Of a stretch of DNA of 64,000 nucleotides, positions 30,327-42,178 are shown one piece after another (the first letter of the stretch is position 1; each line of letters opens with the position of its first letter). The notes below the pieces were generated by a model. It was given only the letters and a program-made list of their open reading frames with translations, had not been told where the DNA came from and ran no database searches. Made by a program: the position numbers and the translations under genes. The stretch covers positions 62,001 to 126,000 of the forward strand of contig JALMLS010000568.1 in the NCBI GenBank assembly GCA_038496445.1. Direction: 5' to 3'. The stretch is from Trichosphaerium sp. ATCC 40318. Its lineage: Eukaryota; Discosea; Flabellinia; Trichosidae.

Positions 30327-31788
30327 TCAAAACACGTGCATATCGTTTGCGTTTCTTTTACCCTGGACTTTTTTCGCAATAGGTATATTAGTTATTTTCT
30401 TTTTTTCTTGAGAGTATTTATCTTCCATCTCTTCTAGGGAATCATAGAAATAAATATAATCTCTTTTGTCCACTTTACAGCCTTTGCAGGCTCTACATGA
30501 TGTGACGTATATCTTTATCTCATGAATTGTTTCTCCACTTGGTTTGTGTTCAAAGGTTGCCACGTATGTTCCCGTAAAAGCAAATGCTAGTATAATCTCA
30601 TATTTACTAGGTTCGCGTTCAGGACACCAATGATTTATTAGAAGCCCCTTCATTGAGTATTTCTCGTTCACATCATCGGAGTCGTCACAGCAATCAAATA
30701 GGCATTCATCGAATACAACTTGATCTTTCTTGTATGTTGGATTGCCTGTTATTTTCACTTTGTATTGGCTAATGTGCATTGAAAAGTGTAACTTGATAGA
30801 CTCCCTTTTTTCTAGCGCGTTCGAATACCAACATATCGGTTCCTATTAATCAACAATAAACACAATGGATTTGTTGTATGTACTTGCCTTAACCCTTGAT
30901 TTTGTTACCATCTTTGCACAACCATACTTGCATACATGATATGCTATTGCTTACTTTTAGTACTACAACGGACTTGATTGAGTTCGTACTGTTTGAAAGA
31001 GGATCATAATTGTTTCCGGGTAACGTTAAAGAGTTTGGTTTGCTTTGCCTTTGCTCGAGTGAAAATGATTCAACGGGTAAGTGTGTTGCTTCTTGTTCGT
31101 ATATTGCAATCGTATTAGGTATGGGTAGCTGTGAAACCTGGGTTGGCGATACAGTTTGGCGCTGGTCGCATGTGCGTTCTCTGGAAAGAGGTGCGAACTC
31201 TTCAAGGGCAGCCGGAAGAGCTGACTCATTTTGAGTCGCTGGCAGAACCAACTCTGTCTCCGTAGCTAACTGGTATGCAGCACACTTCTCAGCAAACATG
31301 TCTAGTATTTTTTGAAACTTCGCTTTCTTTTTGTGGTAAATCCAAGCAATGAATTGCACTGACTTGTTTGAGGAAGTCCGAGTATAAATGTCAGCGCCTG
31401 CGTTAGTTAGAGGAGAACTTTTGGACTGAAAAAACCCAGTACCTAGGCGAATGAGGTCGCGTATGGTGTGTAAGTTGCCGACTTTTACAGCAACGTGTAA
31501 AGGTGTATGACCGGCTGAGTTAGTGCTGTTAAAGTTGACGTAGCACTTTTTAAGGATCTCAAAAATGGGCGTTGTGGTCTCCTGGCTCGCTGCCACGTGA
31601 ACTAGAGTGTCTCCAGCTAGATTGATATAAGCGATACAAATTTCGGGCAAAATGCTAGGGATGAGCGCACAACACAGTTTGAACCGTTCTAAATTGTGCG
31701 TATTTCTAGCTAGTATTTCTTCTAGTAATGTAAGTTTGTTGGTATGTAGGGCTCTAAATGCATCAACAACTAATATCATTAATATCAT
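30327..31788 (-). CDS. Ankyrin + X-domain protein, copy a
   Basis: First of four related minus-strand genes. Start near ATG 31788. Ankyrin repeats follow (LAGDTLVHVAASQE, SAGHTPLHVAVKVGNLHTI, GADIYTRTSSNKSVQF), with introns before LAGDT and GADI. A Pro/Gln/Ser-rich linker leads to a micro-exon MVTKSRVK with a GC donor (exon end 30888), then the last exon 30327-30842 with domain X: PICWYSNALEKRESIKLHF, ISQYKVKITG, FDECLFDCCDD, KGLLINHWCPE, YEIILAFAFTGTYVATF, IKIYVTSCRA, DYIYFYDSLEEMEDKY, and a Lys-rich tail. I know no family for X. It has alternating beta-strand patterns. It lies head-to-head with Rel-like gene A, 153 bp away. Function unknown; an ankyrin partner of the Rel-like proteins is my inference. 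Confidence 0.75.
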
Positions 31789-31941
31789 TTTAACGTATTA
31801 CACGAACCCTCCTGACTCAACGCGGTAGTTGCTTCCATTTATGGTTATTTGTGGATTTTGTGAGTAAAAAACTGGTCGAAACTGCTCAAGTTCGAACAAC
31901 TTAATAGTTGTGGAACAAAAAACTATTACTCAAGGAAGTAA
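31789..31941. promoter_or_regulatory. Divergent promoter of pair a/A
   Basis: 153 bp. It holds TTCGAACAACTTAA at 31891-31904, a word shared with the other pair promoters (see findings). Confidence 0.45.
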
Positions 31942-34900
31942 ATGTATCAAACACCGAAATTGCGTCTTGAACCCACTACCGTTTGTACATTACTTAACTT
32001 TGTTGGAAACGAAACAAGTAAAGAAGTACCCTGTTTGGAACCTCCACCTTGCCTTACACTTGTACTGGGGCTGTTTTTTCTGATTTGACAAGTATTTAGG
32101 TTAATAATGCTGGTATTGATGAGTCGCATTACTATGTGAAATGTACTGTTGTACAGAGGGAAACAAACTGTTTACGTCGTATTGCGCTTCGCGATCCAAT
32201 TATGGCTGACAAGGAACCGGCTCCTAACGTGAAAACCGTTACACGACTGTTCTGTAGAGGAACCGCAACGTTTACAGATATCCAGTTAGGTATGTTATGC
32301 TATTTTTTAATGCGCTAACATTTAAAAGGCCTTGCTACTTACACCCAAAATTTGGATAGAGCATTGACTTGCAGTCTTGAATTTTCTGTAGTCTCGGTAC
32401 GCGAGTTTGAAGGTTGCCACTAAAAAATGTAGAAACAATTTCCGAATTCAGCGCCATTAACAACCGCGATACTGCTTGTAGAAGCGCATGAGTGGATAGG
32501 CTAGTAATTTATCAGCGTATGTGCTAACAACATACAGGACATTCTCTCGATAAACCTTACATTGAAGATATTTCGCATCCGGAAATACTTGTTGGACGCC
32601 AAGAGAGTACGTTGCTTAACGACGGAAATTTATTAATATATTATTAAGCGGCGGTAATCTATGGACGCAACTTCGCGCCACCATCTATTGTTAAGTTCTC
32701 ACATGGTGAAAGCGTGGAAAAAAACCACGATAACAACTCTTATATTCCTAAAATAAAAATGCCTTGTTTTGAGTACGAAACGACCATTGACGCCTGTGTG
32801 TTATCTCGTACGTTTTCTTGTAGCACTTTGAAGTCTAATTGTAAAAAAGTAAATGGGCTATCTAATAAAATAAAGATCCAATACTACTTAGAAGATTCGC
32901 CCTATCGTGATGATTATCAAAAAACTATAGGTATGTGCGACTTCCCGTTTATGTACTCACTTGTTAAAAGGGATTAATGAACAAAAAGGGAATGATGAAC
33001 AATATCTACTCCCCAGTTTCGCAAACAAAGACAAGAAAATGGGTGAATCAGACGATGACACTTCCTGCTCTGCTTGGAACAATAATGTTGGGTCATTTTT
33101 TTCGTTTGAGTATACATTTGGGGCTCTTGGAGCTAAGAGACATTCCAACTGTATGTGATTCAATGATGCTATACATCCCTAAACAAGAACTAGACGGAGA
33201 GACCGCGCTTCATTTTGTAGCAGCCCACGGTACTGTTGACAATACGAGAGTTCTTCTCGCTGAAGGTGCAACGCTTGAAGCGAAGAATAATCGAGGCGAT
33301 ACGCCTTTATTCTATGCTGTAGCAAAACGAAATGAGCCTGTTCTTCAGTTCTTAATTGAGAACGGTACCAAGAAATATAACCTCATTTTGTTTTATGTCA
33401 TGCTTTTACTATCATAGGAGCATCTTTGGAAGTAGTAAACAAGGATGGTATAACACCTATCATGCTTGCATCGCTGTTTGGATACGATCTGGAAGTTGCA
33501 AAGAGTTTAGAAAAGCGTAGGAAACAGGTTTTAAAAGCCGGAGGTGTTGAGGTATGATTTAAAAACTCTGTACTTTGCTGCGCCTATGACCAGTTTAACT
33601 GTTTTCTTCAACAGTTTATTCCTACAAAAATCCTTTCATCAGCATACGACGATGACTCAGTAGGTGGTTGTGTTAACGACTCTTCCGCCACTATCAGTTA
33701 TAGCCCTAAAGAACTTCCCACTTCCCCAAATACAACACCACGTACCGAATCATTTGTTCACCAATTTGATGGTATACATACGCTATACGATAAAATAGAA
33801 CGCGATTGGAACGAGGAGTATCAAGTATGAGATGTGATTGTTTAATGCTTCATTTATTTATTACTAGTCTCTCAAAGAGCAACAATTTAGCGATAAAAGC
33901 AAAGAGCTAGAGAGAACATCGCAATTACGACATTTGACCGAAGTAAAAATTTTTAAATACTTCTGAATGCACGCATTAGCTTATACGAATAGGAATTTTC
34001 TGCATGCGCCACAGAGACTGCTAAGCGAATTATATCAGAAGTGCACTTGCCTGACTCAAGAAAAACTATTAAGCCTGTTACCAAGTACAACCCTCATTTA
34101 TAGCGTTTGGAAAAATACAATTGACTCTCCAGATTTTATTAATTCCTGCTTTTAGTAAACTCGGTGGCGCTGGTGGAGTTCAAGTACGTATCGTATTACT
34201 GTTTCCAAAACGGTTTTTTTAACTTTTTTTGTCTGTTTACAGTTTTTCCACAATTCCATCTTGTTCAAGTTCCCAAGTGATGGTAGAGGGATATATCAAA
34301 ACCAAGATGGTGTAAGAAAGGCGTGTGGACATGAATTGAAGGGTTTAATGTGCTTGATGGACTGTCGTGTTGAAGGTAAGACGAAATAGCATCTTGTAAA
34401 ACCTTAACTTTTCTTTGAAAAATACATACACTAACAACATTTTTCTTGTCAGCGTTATGTTTTCCTTTGATGACTATTATTGATTATCGAGGATGGCGTA
34501 TTCTAGCGGAAGCCATTTTGCCAATTGATAAACAAACTGTTATTTATGGGTCTACAGATGGTGCTCAGACTATTCATAATAGTAATGATGAAATGGACGA
34601 GAAAATGGGGATAGTCGCGAAAATTCTGAATTTAGAACCTGAAGAGGTCTGGAACCGGGATAAGACCAAGAAAACGCGGTTGCATGTCTCTTGTGATATC
34701 GAGGGGCACCTTGGACGAGATCATAGGTTCTACCTAATCGGTACACCTCTTTAACAAGTCAAATTTTTTCAAAAATATCCGTCGTCATTTTTTTGGTTAA
34801 AATCGATCACTTACTCTATTTATTTCGTCTGTAATTTAATGTATGTTTTTTTTATAGATACTGCACGTGTTATGCCACCGGCTGAACCTATAGTTGGTAT

Positions 34901-37416
34901 TAAACGTGGATTTCTTTTTCAACAACTTCGGCCTGAACTTGTTGTTATGAATTCTGATAGTCTTTGTGCTGATGCTTTTTCTGGGTTTACTATTTGTAAT
35001 GCAAAAACACATAAGAAACATATATGTGATGCAACAAGAAGATTAACTAATCATGTCATACCACACTTTGGTAAAGAATTGATGAGAGATAGAAACTTCT
35101 TGAAGAAGCTTAATGATCCTACTAATTACGTTTTTCAGCATCTAATCACTGCGCTACATCAGCATGGTATAAATGTTCGGTATTTGGTGCGTCTCAGTCT
35201 TCTTTTAACAGCGGTTTTCCTACGGTTTTCCAAACAAAAGAAAATGTTGTAACTTACCTGTTTTCCTTTTTTTGGCTTTGTCTTTTCTTCTCCCGGGGTG
35301 GGCTAAATTTTCTTTAGGCTATGTTACGGAATAGTGTACAAGGCGAAGAATTGAGAAAGTTTTTGATGACTGAGATGGTTGCGCGTGTGCTTAAACATGA
35401 ACTTCGTTCAAAAATGAGTGAACTTACGCAAACAAATGACGAGGACTTTTTTGTGCTAGTAGCTGACTTCTGCAACTTGGTTCGTATTCTTTCCTACACT
35501 AATTTACGCGGGCACTTGTGGTAGTACTTACTTATTACGTACACTAGGTGTTTCAAGATCACCACGACTCGTTCATGCTTTGGTCAACAACAATACATCA
35601 TGAACTAAAAAGTCGGTTTGTTGGATGGGATTTAGAGTCTACACAGTCTACTTATCTTAAACAAACATGTGTTCTCCCTTTCCATACGTTTAAACGGCTT
35701 ATGGCTCTAACGTGTTTTTCTATTTCGAAGGAACGTGAAGCGTATTTGAAAATGAATTGGAAAAAATTGATTTCGGGGCGTGGTGATGTCTTATTACGAG
35801 CAGCTGATGTAACCAGTCTTGATCCTAAGGTTAAGCATATACATAGGTTGTATTTTGAAGAAGCTACAGCTATGCCACATTATGCAATGAATACTAGAAA
35901 TCAAAAGAACAAAAAACATTTATTTAAAAAAGCTGTTCAAGGTTTTGGAACGGCTATTCGTGCTAAGCCTGGTGACTTTAGAGCACATCATAACCTTGGT
36001 ATATCTTACCTATACTTAGCAAAGAATATAACAAAGCTAGATAAAACAAATATTGAGGTACGGCAAGTCTAAGAAAGGAAGAAAAAAAAGAAGTTCATAA
36101 GAACTTTTTTCTTCTTGGTGTTAACTGCTTTCTGCTGTAGGTTGCGGATCAGAATAAGCTGCTACAGGCCCGTTATTACCTTGAGAAGTCTGTTTCAATG
36201 AGACCTAGAGCTGATACTCTTATTCATTTGGCGGACTGTTGTGTTGAAATTGCAAAAACTCATCACTCTCAAAAAAAGGCTCTTGATAGTTTGAACAAGG
36301 CTTTTACTCACTTTAAGAGCGCTTATAATTTAAAAAAGACTGCTGGTCTTTTTCTTAGTTGGGGTAATGCTATAATACAATGTGCGAAGGTACATCTTAT
36401 TTGGGATAAAACACGTGATGACAAGAAAAAAGAACTTTATGTTGAGGCTTGTTCTTTTTTCAAAAAAGCGCATGCTCTTGGTAACAAGAAAAATCATACT
36501 ATCTTGGTTCAGTGGGCTCTAGCACTTCATGAGATGGCTCTTATGTGCGGAGCAAAACAAAGAGATGTTTTATTTTCGAAGGCTATCAGGAAATTCGAAG
36601 AAGCAGCAAGTTTTAAAGGAAATTATGCAACTTTTTGGCATTGGGCTAATACATTGTATCGTCATGCCCGATGTCTTATTGCTGATTGTACTGAAAAAGC
36701 GTCAGAGGATAAAGGGTATATAACAATGATTTTATCTATATTAGGATCAGCAGTGGATAAATACAGACGGTACTTGAGCTAAACAACAGTTTTAAATCGC
36801 TAAACGAAAAAAAGTTTGGTTGGATTTTTTTTGCACGTGTTTTGTTTCGCTTACCTTAATTTTGTAGAACAATTCAAGCAAGGCCTACGTGTCGTAAGGC
36901 TATTTCAAATTGGGCGAAGGTATTAACGTCTATTTGGGATATATCAGCGAGGTTTGGTCCTCAGAAACAAATAGATCGATGTTTTGTTGAACAACTGACG
37001 GTTTTTTTGAAAGAGCATCACAAGGTTCATGTACCAGCTAATCAGCGTGAAATACTTTTAAAACAGATTACAGGACTTCATCCTGATGTTAAATCTATGG
37101 TTGATAATTTTTCACAGCCTCTTGTGAAACATTCACCAAAGCCACTTCAAAATGTATGGCAAACTTCACATTCTCAAGAAGCTCCTAAGAGAAGTCACTC
37201 TTCAAATGTATTAAGACAAGTTTTCGCATCAGATTCTGTTGGTACTTATGAACCAAAGGCAAAACGACAGAAGATTACGAAGGTAATAAGGCTTTTCCTC
37301 AAAGAGCTTTTCTGTAAGTTGTCTTGTTCTTTGTTTACTGACACTTTTTTACAAAGACTGAGTCACCTGATGATGACATTATTTCTATGACTCAAGATAG
37401 TCAAATGGCTGGATAA
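31942..37416 (+). CDS. Rel/NFAT-like + IPT + ankyrin + CLU + TPR protein, copy A
   Basis: Domain order: (1) beta-sandwich at 31942-32500 with LEPPPCLTL, YYVKCTVVQ, GTATFTDIQL, DRALTCSLEFSVV and LLVEAHEWIG, laid out like the N-terminal domain of NFAT/Rel proteins; (2) IPT/TIG 32550-32935, AVIYGRNFAPPSIVKF and VNGLSNKIKIQYY; (3) ankyrin repeats 33180-33540, GETALHFVAAHGTV and RGDTPLFYAVAKRNEPVL; (4) linker FIPTKILSSAYDD and a coil; (5) CLU domain 34020-35200, KLGGAGGVQFFHN, KACGHELKGLM, IDYRGWRILAEAILPI, DIEGHLGRDHRFYLID; (6) TPR helices 35300-37270. The join from coil to CLU uses GAA at 33946 to AGA at 34012, both phase 0; this join is the weakest point and two genes are possible. It ends SQMAG at TAA 37414. 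CLU proteins bind mRNA for mitochondrial proteins; the Rel-IPT-ankyrin part suggests gene control. Confidence 0.7.
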
Positions 37417-38586
37417 TACAGTCTTTTTCATTTTACACAACCAGCTTCACAACAATTGAATGTTCTCAGCTTGGTTCTCAACTTGGATCACAACTTGTTT
37501 TTCAAATGCCTGTATCTCATACGAATTATCAGCCAGATAACATTGTCAAAAGACGTCCAAGGTACAATTTTGCTAAGAACACCTCTTCCTAAAGGCTATG
37601 AATATCAGAGTTTTGAAAGAGAACGCTGACTTGAAGGTACTTTAATAGGTTTGGTTTTTTTTTTGCTTAACGAGAATTCAATAGTATATTTTGGCGACCG
37701 CTTCAAAGTTGTTCAAGTACATTCAACAAAAGTAATGAGAGGAACCTAGTAGATAGAGTACGAAGATACCACATGAATATACGATGTCTGACATTGTAAC
37801 ATATGAGAAGTTGTAAATGTGGCCATACAAAATTTGGTGTTCCAGTTATGGACAAGTAAATTTGGAACAGCCATCATTTCTTCTAAAAATAATTTATTGT
37901 CCGTGTCATTCGAGTTTACTAATATTTTCTAGAAAGTCAGTTTCTAGCACTTTTATCAGATCAGCAAAAATTGACACTTCTGTCAAATGGTGTAGATCTA
38001 TCACAATGTGAACTATTTGCGTTACTATGTTGTCCTTCATAGTGTGACTTCAAACAAACTTTGCCTCTTTTCGATTGACAAGCCGGCAGAACTACCAAAT
38101 TCCAAGAATTTCAAAAACTGTCCCAAAAGCGATGCTGCCGTTAACGCAACTAAATTTTCATTACAACAATGATGCACGCAAATCCTTTTAACTGTGCTAT
38201 GCATGTCCAACTAGCAAAGAAAACCTTCAAAATCAAAAAATACAAAAAAGAACAGCTCAACATGTTTCCCACACGTATATATGCGTTCCGTACGACTTTA
38301 CTAAATAAAAGTCTTTAGATATGCGTTTTCTTTTGTTTTGTCCGGTTCGTTTTAGCTGTTTGCTGTTAGCTCTTAACATTTTACAACACTACGCATCCTG
38401 TGCCAATAGTAACAACGACAATTGTCTAGGCGAACACCTTTATTACCTTCTATGACAACATAATGAACAAGTTCTTGGGTTGTTTAAAATAGCGACGCCA
38501 AAAAAAAACAAATGTTAAGTTTATTTTTACAATAGAGTACGGAGAACAAAACAGTTTTGGTGGATTATGAAAGCCATAGCTTAGCT
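37417..38586. pseudogene. Relic of 3' exons and duplicated segment
   Basis: Just past gene A a coding-like stretch remains (SQLGSQLGSQLVFQMPV, near 37470-37510) without a usable join. From about 37690 the DNA repeats that at 46728-46800, the last X-tail exon of gene B, but with a stop inside. From 37805 it matches 47435-47760, and from 38138 it matches 48895 onward. So this is a decayed copy of the tract between gene B and gene c. No intact gene. Confidence 0.65.
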
Positions 38587-39400
38587 CTAAATGGTTTTGT
38601 ATGTGATACATAATTTTTCTTCGTCGAGGGGTAAAGAGAACGTCCCTTCCATGAGCTCATAACATGCTTTACCAAGAGAAATGATAATGTCTTTAGTTGG
38701 GAAAGTGTGTAATAGTACTCGCTTTCCACGAGTAACGTTGGCATTGAAATGATTGGCCACAAAAGACGAAAATTGACTTACAGTAATAGGTCCCGGAATA
38801 CCTGAAAATCGAACCTCTTGGACTGTAGGGCGGTGAGCCACAGCCGACCAAAGTAGACCATGAATAAAAAAGCAGCTCTCTTTTGAATTGGATAAAGGGA
38901 TGCTGTCAGAACCTCGCACTGTGATGATATAGGAGCTGCTGGTGATGTCCAAATCAGCGTTTTCATTTTGTAGCTTTTCTATGATTATTTCTTTGGAGCC
39001 ATAAATGCGATGAGGCTTCCATGAGAAGCTCGTTAAGTTCTTTTTCAGAAAGAGTATTGAGACCATGCTTGAAAAAGCAGCTTTCTTTCGAGTAGGCTTC
39101 AGGGATGCAGTCAGAACCTCGTACAGTGATGATAAAGGAGTTGTTGGCAAAGTCCAAGTCAGTGTCTCTTTCTTTGTGAAGTTTTTGTAGCTTTTCTATG
39201 ATTATTTGTTCAGAGCCATAAATGTACTGCGAGGCTTCCATAAGAAGCTCGTTTAATTCTTTTTCATTAAAAGTATTTCTATTGATTGCAACAGGAGTTG
39301 TGGGTGTATTTCCGCAGGTGATTTGTTCATCTACAGGTTTACCAAGCAAGCTGATTTTGAACGTTGAAGAATGCTTTTTACCCTCAAGGAGATTCGACAT
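38587..39400 (-). pseudogene. Y-domain gene fragment, frameshifted
   Basis: Near-identical to the Y-domain part of gene c (49342-50000), starting MSNLLEGKKHSSTF. The module that reads EKELNELLMEAS...IIIEKLQ...SFIITVRGSD...ESCFF occurs twice in tandem here but once in gene c. Near 39010 two bases (AG) are missing compared with 49770, which breaks the frame between the second EKELNELLMEAS and the rest. No upstream ankyrin or X part is attached. The high identity shows a recent copy. Confidence 0.75.
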
Positions 39401-39544
39401 TTTCTCCTTCAGGATGAATTACTTTTGTGCAATCTCGCAGCCTTTTCTATTCGTTGCCTCATTTGTTTATTGTATGTAAGCCTTAATTAACATTAGCAGT
39501 TAGCTGAAACTAGAGTAATCTGATAACGTACTGCTTTGTATTTG

Positions 39545-39833
39545 TTCGCTATCTCACAACCCGTTTTCTGTTCTTCATCCAAAATTTGTGGCAACAAACC
39601 AATATCATCTCAAGCGAAATATCACAGTAGGAGTTTTAAATGGATATTCGCAATAATGTTGGCACAAGGTCGAAGCATGAGTGTAAGTTTCCTTCTCGCT
39701 TTTCTTCTTTTTTGCTTTCCTTGACTCTAATGTGAATTTGTTACTCACTCTCATAAGATCTCAAAACCTCAATATCATGGAAACCCATTTGAAAACCATG
39801 ACCCAATTAGAGTAATTCTTCCTGGAAACGACA
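39545..39833 (+). pseudogene. Inverted fragment of gene c X-region
   Basis: This stretch is the reverse complement of 50649-50935, the exons of gene c that encode PVFCSSSKICGNKPI, SFKWIF.IMLAQGRSMS and, after the intron, QYHGNPFEN. Here they lie on the plus strand, while the neighbouring Y fragment stays on minus, so an inversion break lies at about 39440-39540. Few substitutions, so recent. Confidence 0.75.
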
Positions 39834-40637
39834 CTTTTCATGTTTGACTAAATGTTCATTGCAACAGTTGACTGGTTTTTTTTTTTTACAGAAAACAAAA
39901 ATGAAATTTGGGTGTGGTAGGTGATTTCTGCTAGCTATCCTGTTACTGTCGTTGTCGGTTGCCAGTTGGTCTTGGTCCGTCGCGTTCAAACGTATGAAAT
40001 GTACATCTTCAGTCAAAAAATGGCTGTTGACGTGTTTTACTCCGTTACAGACGTTTGGGTAAACTTCAGTTGACTTCGTATAAATCAACAACAACCTACA
40101 AAGCTTATGAACAACATGATGAGCAGCAATCACCCACATCCCACCCAAAAATTTCCTAAACCTTTCTTTATTTTCCAAGTGTTCTTGTGTAATATATAAC
40201 AATGCTTGGCGCTGTGCTAGAGCCACAAGACATTTTAGATTCCTCCCAACATCGTTTATAGTTAGTGTTCTTTGTTAGTTGATAGAAGAAAGTAAACTGA
40301 GAGTGTTAGAACTCTAACGTTGTAGCACAACAAAGACCCCTTAACTTTTCTCATTTGCAATCAACTGTTAACTACCACGTGAAGCGTTTATCTTATCACT
40401 GAAAAAACTATGAAACCACAACCAGTCTTCTTTTTAAATTCTTCAGTTCGCTTCAAAAATTAAATAAAGAACAGAAAATGAGTATTCTTTATTTTGTTTT
40501 GAATATTTACTCAACACAAGACAAGGTTTTAGAGTAATGGATGACTGGATTTAGAGCACGTGTCAATTTCCTTTTTTTGGGTTGCGGACTATTTAGTTGT
40601 CTAATAACATGTTAGTACTACAACAAAATCAAGGCAC
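39834..40637. other. No gene supported
   Basis: A minus frame at 39807-40226 (ALAQRQALLYITQEHLENK) overlaps the inverted fragment and has no recognised domain. The rest, downstream of gene b, is AT-rich with no feature. Confidence 0.3.
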
Positions 40638-42075
40638 TTACGTATTTTTTGCATTTCTTTTACGAGCCACGTGTTTCTTCTTTGTTATGCTTGTTTTTTT
40701 GTTTATTTCTTGGATGTATTTATCTTCCATCTCTGCTCGTGAATTGCATAAATAAATGTAATCTTTTCTATCCACTGTAAATCCTGCTGTAGCTCGATGT
40801 GACGTGACGTATATCGTTATCAGTTGAACTGGTTCTCCACTTCCCTTGTTGATATAGGTAACAACGTATGTTCCAGGGAAAGCGAATGCTAGTATTATCT
40901 CGTATTCGCTCGTCTCGCCGACCTCAGGGCACCAGTGATGTATTTTTAGCCCCTTTGTTGAGTATTTGTTGTTCACATCTTCGGGGCTGTCGCAACAATC
41001 AAATAGGCAATCATCAAATGTGTCAGCTTTGCGTTTTGGAGTGCCTGTTATTTTCACTTTGTATTGGTTAATGTGGCCTTTAAACTGTAGCTTAATAGAT
41101 CGCCTTTTTTTAGGGTCTACAGCAATTCGATACCAACAAATTACTGGAATCTATCAAACTCAACAATCAACAGCCAGCTGCATTTTGACTAAATACTTAC
41201 CTTGACTCGTGTCATGGTTACCATTTTTACGACAAAAAAGTTTGTTTTGTCGTGCTCTACTTCTTACTTTAGTACTAGAAACGTCTTGAGTACTTCCGCA
41301 CCTGTTGAGTGAGACAAATTACAACGAGAGCCCTTCACTATAAATGGATTTGAGTTGCCACATAGCTGCTCTAGTTCAATAGGGCGCAGAGTGGTTTCTG
41401 GTTTGCTTGTTAATATTGAATTCGATACACCACGTGTGGAAGGCTGTGGTGATACCGTTCTGCTCTCGTGTTCGTCAAGAGGTGTGAGATCATCAACAGT
41501 AGCCGGCAAAACCAACTCGCTCACTGTAAGCTGAGCAAACGCATCTTGAATAGCATTTAAAGTCGGTTTGTTTTTTTTGTGGTAAAGGGTGGCAATGTCT
41601 TGTACAGTTTGGTTTGATTTTGTACGAGCAGAAATATCAGCGCCTGTGTGTATTTAGAGGTTGCAAAAAGAACTAATTTGCACCTTCGCTTCTCAGCTTG
41701 CGAATGGCATCTAGGCTGCCTGTTTTTACAGCGATATGTAATGGAGTCTGGCCAAAAGAGTTAGCGCTGTTAACGTCAACAAATTCACGAAGGATTTCGA
41801 TAAATTTTGATGCATTTTTGCTATTCTCCTTATTTAATGCCACATGAAGTAGAGTGTCTCCAGCTAGCATTACATAAATAAAAACAACTATTGAGAAAAA
41901 CAAAGCGGCCGTACAGGGAAGTTTGAACCTATCCAAGTCATACTTAGTTTTATTTAGTATATCTTTGAGCTCTTCAGGCTTGTTGTCGTGCACTGCTTGG
42001 AACGCTTTTAAAACTAATAATACGTTAGCTTGTCACTATAAGACTGCGTTTTTAATTGTTACACTGACCTTGCAT
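40638..42075 (-). CDS. Ankyrin + X-domain protein, copy b
   Basis: Likely start ATG 42075, a 7 nt first exon (MQ...) spliced to ANVLLVLKAFQAVHDNKPE; this start is less sure. Ankyrin repeats: AGDTLLHVALNKEN, SFGQTPLHIAVKTGSLDAI, then GADISARTKSNQTVQDIA. A Pro/Ser linker follows, then MVTMTRVK and domain X in the exon from about 41150 down: VICWYRIAVDPKKRRSIKL, INQYKVKITGTP, FDDCLFDCCDSPED, KGLKIHHWCPE, YEIILAFAFPGTYVVTY, ITIYVTSHRA, DYIYLCNSRAEMEDKY, and a basic tail. Closest in sequence to copy a. It lies head-to-head with gene B across about 103 bp. Confidence 0.75.
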
Positions 42076-42178
42076 CTGTTCATTCCGTTAAAATTTTACC
42101 GTTCGAACAGTTTCGCACGTGTTCCGAACAACTTAACAGGTTAAGTGCACAAAAAGTTTTCAAACCGAAACATAGCAA
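42076..42178. promoter_or_regulatory. Divergent promoter of pair b/B with inverted repeat
   Basis: About 103 bp. It holds CCGAACAACTTAA and, overlapping it, a perfect inverted repeat ACTTAACAGGTTAAGT at 42131-42146. The same half-sites with the same 4 bp spacer occur in pair d/D. Confidence 0.5.

Noticed and set aside
31942-32935. CAMTA-type protein (CG-1 + IPT + ankyrin)
   Set aside because: IPT-ankyrin order fits, but the N-terminal motifs are not CG-1, and no IQ motifs follow.
39807-40226. 139-codon minus ORF (ALAQRQALLYITQ...)
   Set aside because: Overlaps the inverted fragment of gene c, has no domain and no relative among the pairs. Probably chance, though not disproved.
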